Below, piece by piece: positions 62,296-64,000 of a stretch of DNA of 64,000 nucleotides. Location: positions 1-64,000 of the forward strand of contig CACGAG010000002.1 of assembly GCA_902571005.1 (NCBI GenBank), written 5' to 3'. Under the pieces are notes generated by a model that saw only the letters and a program-made list of their open reading frames with translations, was not told where the DNA came from and made no database searches. This DNA comes from an uncultured Pelagibacteraceae bacterium. Its GTDB lineage: Bacteria; Pseudomonadota; Alphaproteobacteria; Pelagibacterales; AG-422-B15. A program made the translations under genes and the position numbers. Numbering within the stretch: position 1 is the stretch's first letter; every line of letters begins with the position of its first letter.

Positions 62296-63114
62296 TTAAC
62301 TTAATACCTTTACGGAGTCCTTATGTTTGTTGATAATTTCATACTTTTCAGCGATATCTTTCCAGAAAAGAATTTCCATTGATCCATCAAAATTTTCTAT
62401 CATAAAGGAGCAACTTTCTACCCAGTCCCCATCATTATAGTAATGAACTCCATTTATTATTCGATGTGAAGCATGGTGAATATGTCCGCAAATAACTCCT
62501 TTTAGATTTTTCTTTTTTGCATAACCTGCAACTATTTCTTCGTACTTATTAATGTAAGAAACAGCATTTTTTACTTTTAATTTTAGATACTTTGAAAGCG
62601 ACCAATATTTCAAACCCAATAATAATCTTAATTGATTAAATCTTCTATTTAGCCATAAAGCTAAATCGTATGCGCTAGCGCCAAGATGGGCTAACCAGGG
62701 TGCGATATTGATAATTGAGTCAAATTTGTCTCCATGGAGTATAAGATATTCAGATCCATCTACTGTCTTATGTTTGATTTCATTAACTACTCTAATTTCG
62801 CCTAGTGTTATTGGCACAAATTTTCTAACAAGCTCATCATGATTTCCTGATACATAAAACACTTTAGTTCCATGTCGTGCTTTTCTTAGAATTTTTTGTA
62901 TTACATCACTGTGACTTTGTGGCCAGTACCATCTATTTTTAAGTCGCCACCCATCTATAATATCTCCAACTAAGTATAGGTAATCTGATCTGGTATTTTT
63001 TAAAAAATCAAGCAACTGTTCAGCTTGACAGCCTTTTGACCCTAAATGAATATCTGAAATAAATATGGAACGATATTTTAAGAGAGGAATAACATTATTT
63101 TTTTCGTTGACCAT
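62296..63114 (-). CDS. plcP: PlcP-like metallophosphoesterase (phospholipase C for lipid remodelling)
   Basis: 272 aa calcineurin-like phosphoesterase. Metal motifs: SDIHLGS (about residue 19), VGDIIDGWRLKN, SGNHDELVRK, LHGDKFD and GHIHHASHR. It is often annotated as UDP-2,3-diacylglucosamine diphosphatase (LpxH-like). However, the longer form, its agt partner and the upstream Pho boxes favour PlcP, which releases diacylglycerol from phospholipids under P stress. The LpxH-like reading cannot be excluded. Confidence 0.82.
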   Translation of the reverse strand: MVNEKNNVIPLLKYRSIFISDIHLGSKGCQAEQLLDFLKNTRSDYLYLVGDIIDGWRLKNRWYWPQSHSDVIQKILRKARHGTKVFYVSGNHDELVRKFVPITLGEIRVVNEIKHKTVDGSEYLILHGDKFDSIINIAPWLAHLGASAYDLALWLNRRFNQLRLLLGLKYWSLSKYLKLKVKNAVSYINKYEEIVAGYAKKKNLKGVICGHIHHASHRIINGVHYYNDGDWVESCSFMIENFDGSMEILFWKDIAEKYEIINKHKDSVKVLS

Positions 63115-63194
63115 AAATTTGGTAAAAAAGAATCAATCTTCATTACATTACCAATAATTTATGAAAGATTTGTTAAGCTATACTTTCTAGAAAT

Positions 63195-63234
63195 CTGTCA
63201 TAAAATTTTAATATTCTTGTAATTTTTATGACAA
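63195..63234. promoter_or_regulatory. Quasi-symmetric four-element Pho-box array, probably bidirectional
   Basis: Plus strand: CTGTCAT (63195), TTTTAAT (63206), TTGTAAT (63217) and ATGACAA (63228), exact 11-bp period. The first element is the perfect PhoB half-site; the last is its reverse form, so the array also reads TTGTCAT-AAAA on the minus strand. TATAAT begins 10 bp past the plus end (63245-63250). On the minus side TATAGC lies 12 bp past the other end, toward plcP. Confidence 0.8.
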
Positions 63235-63256
63235 AATTAAAAATTATAATTTAATC

Positions 63257-63340
63257 ATTGAGTAACTAGACAGAAGACTGAACTTCCTCATTTAATCCTC
63301 CACCCTTCCAAATATAAATGGGGAAGTTCTTCTCTTATTT
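63257..63340 (+). ncRNA. Candidate PhoB-activated small RNA with C-rich loop
   Basis: Boundaries are approximate. A start near 63257 is inferred from TATAAT at 63245. A 15-bp stem is formed by GAACTTCCTCATTTA (63280-63294) and TAAATGGGGAAGTTC (63315-63329). Its single G-U wobble exists only in the plus-strand RNA (C-A on the minus strand), fixing the orientation. The 20-nt loop holds TCCTCCACCCTTCC, an anti-Shine-Dalgarno-like target-binding sequence. The stem is followed by TTCTCTTATTT, a plausible terminator tail. No ORF of note lies within. The rest of the gap 63341-63403 shows nothing. Confidence 0.55.
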
Positions 63341-63403
63341 CAATTAGGGTAATTTGTATATTGGGATCATTATAAGAAAAAAGAGGAAAAATCAGGATTT
63401 TAT

Positions 63404-63441
63404 AAAAAAAAAGACCCGTCCAAGTATAAATTGAACAGGTC
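63404..63441 (-). terminator. Rho-independent terminator of the DUF4345-like gene
   Basis: In minus-strand RNA GACCTGTTCAA pairs with TTGGACGGGTC (11 bp, two wobble pairs), loop TTTATAC, followed by nine T. It lies 24 bp after the gene stop. The wobble pairs become mismatches on the plus strand, confirming orientation. Confidence 0.88.
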
Positions 63442-63464
63442 CTTAATTTATAGATTAAGTATGT

Positions 63465-63884
63465 TTAAAATGTTCTACCAATTCTCATTCCTGCCCTGTC
63501 GTACAAGACATTCATCAGAATGAAGACAAGTATACTAGCCACCATAGGAACTGGATTAGCGCCCCCATCTTCGCCCATAAATAAAACAATTTGCCTTATA
63601 GAAGTAACAAAGGATCCAACCAACATCATTCTAAAAAACACTGTAGATTGTTCAATTGGTGCCAGTAAACATGCAGTAAAACCTACTGCAAAAACTATAT
63701 AAACCCACCCGAGATTTGCAAACAGCTGAATATGTGCTGCATCAACATCGCTCGGATTTGTTCCTATTCGCTCTGCAAAGGCTAATACCGGCTCATTGTC
63801 TATAAACATAAAACCATAAAAGAGAAATAAAACTATTAAGAAACAAATTATTACTCTGCTTATTGTGTCTTCAACTTTAATCAT
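63465..63884 (-). CDS. Small four-helix membrane protein (DUF4345-like)
   Basis: 139 aa with four hydrophobic helices (VIICFLIVLFLFYGFMFI; LGWVYIVFAVGFTACLLAP; FFRMMLVGSFVTSIRQIVLFM; VPMVASILVFILMNVLY). The RxxxxxG-type start of helix 3 and overall layout resemble the DUF4345 family, which I can only propose. A perfect AGGAGG lies 6 bp before the ATG and contains the stop of the upstream gene, so translation is coupled. Confidence 0.6.
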   Translation of the reverse strand: MIKVEDTISRVIICFLIVLFLFYGFMFIDNEPVLAFAERIGTNPSDVDAAHIQLFANLGWVYIVFAVGFTACLLAPIEQSTVFFRMMLVGSFVTSIRQIVLFMGEDGGANPVPMVASILVFILMNVLYDRAGMRIGRTF

Positions 63885-63894
63885 TTTGTTCCTC

Positions 63895-64000
63895 CTAAAA
63901 ATTACTTTGGTTTCTGAAAAAGATAGTCAAAAATACAATGAAATTTAGAACTATAAAAAATGCCAATAATGGATTACCACCATCGGGAAATGTCACACTT
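63895..64000 (-). CDS. C-terminal fragment of a membrane protein (runs off the right edge)
   Basis: A minus-strand frame, open from the window edge, ends at TAG 63895-63897. The visible residues, SVTFPDGGNPLLAFF then IVLNFIVFLTIFF and the tail RNQSNF, are one transmembrane helix with a short polar end. Its stop lies within the AGGAGG of the next gene, indicating an operon of small membrane proteins. Family unknown. Confidence 0.5.
   Translation of the reverse strand, partial: SVTFPDGGNPLLAFFIVLNFIVFLTIFFRNQSNF

Noticed and set aside
62296-63114. Annotation as LpxH (lipid A biosynthesis)
   Set aside because: Not fully excluded, but the coupled glycosyltransferase, upstream Pho boxes and location in the phosphorus island favour PlcP.

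Overview
The window is about 64 kb of AT-rich DNA (roughly 30 percent G+C by eye). It comes from a compact, streamlined, Gram-negative genome: gene gaps are tiny, and many starts and stops overlap (ATGA, TAATG). The sdhE-mfd / recG arrangement, the DUF6165, HPP and DUF3576 families, and PhnF/PhnG-type phosphonate genes point to a marine alphaproteobacterium. A HIMB59/AEGEAN-169-like or other streamlined lineage is my guess; I cannot prove it from sequence alone.

Left third (1-30 kb): mostly housekeeping and ordinary metabolism. A minus-strand run carries a DUF6165 fragment, tatD, metG, holB, tmk, a D,D-carboxypeptidase, an RlpA-like lipoprotein and mltB. Next come a transsulfuration pair (CBS-like and CGL-like), a phosphate acyltransferase, a saccharopine-dehydrogenase-like protein, a RodZ-type HTH protein, HPP and DUF2177 membrane proteins, tRNA-Ser(UGA), and a GMC oxidoreductase lying between two 44-bp direct repeats. 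They are followed by a DMT exporter, YajQ, a CaiB-type CoA transferase, a strongly shortened Mfd, SdhE, RecG, DUF502, an amidase, three tandem DUF998-like membrane proteins, DUF962, two MAPEG proteins, a thioesterase, VanZ, an SDR and a PNPOx-like protein. Several very small ORFs absent from the ORF track sit in the gaps. The most interesting is a 32-codon cysteine-rich ORF at 28.1 kb with a near-perfect Shine-Dalgarno, competing hairpins and its own strong terminator.

Right half (30.3-63.2 kb): an almost unbroken phosphorus-acquisition island. It contains phnX; a PhnZ-like HD oxygenase with a Cys-phosphatase; phnCDE1E2; an MFS transporter; phnF; the C-P lyase set phnGHIJKLN with a DUF1045 2H phosphoesterase and phnM; and an arsC plus aquaglyceroporin pair at the end of the phoB-phoU-pstBACS cluster. 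Beyond these are a YwaF-like membrane protein, phoR, ppx, ppk, sixA, a DUF3576 lipoprotein, a porin, and a glycosyltransferase plus metallophosphoesterase pair resembling the Agt/PlcP lipid-remodelling system. Arrays of 7-bp elements with an 11-bp period (CTGTCAT/TTGTAAT-like, i.e. Pho boxes) lie before phnC, phnG, the MFS gene, pstS, the DUF3576 gene, the porin and plcP. The island therefore looks like a physically clustered PhoB regulon. It would cover Pi uptake, phosphonate use, polyphosphate storage, arsenate defence and replacement of phospholipids by glycolipids.

The strongest candidate for something undescribed is at 63.19-63.34 kb. A quasi-symmetric four-element Pho-box array is followed exactly 10 bp later by TATAAT, and then by a 15-bp hairpin with a C-rich, anti-Shine-Dalgarno-like loop. 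This is a putative PhoB-activated small RNA, divergent from the lipid-remodelling operon. No CRISPR array, prophage, insertion sequence or rRNA was seen.
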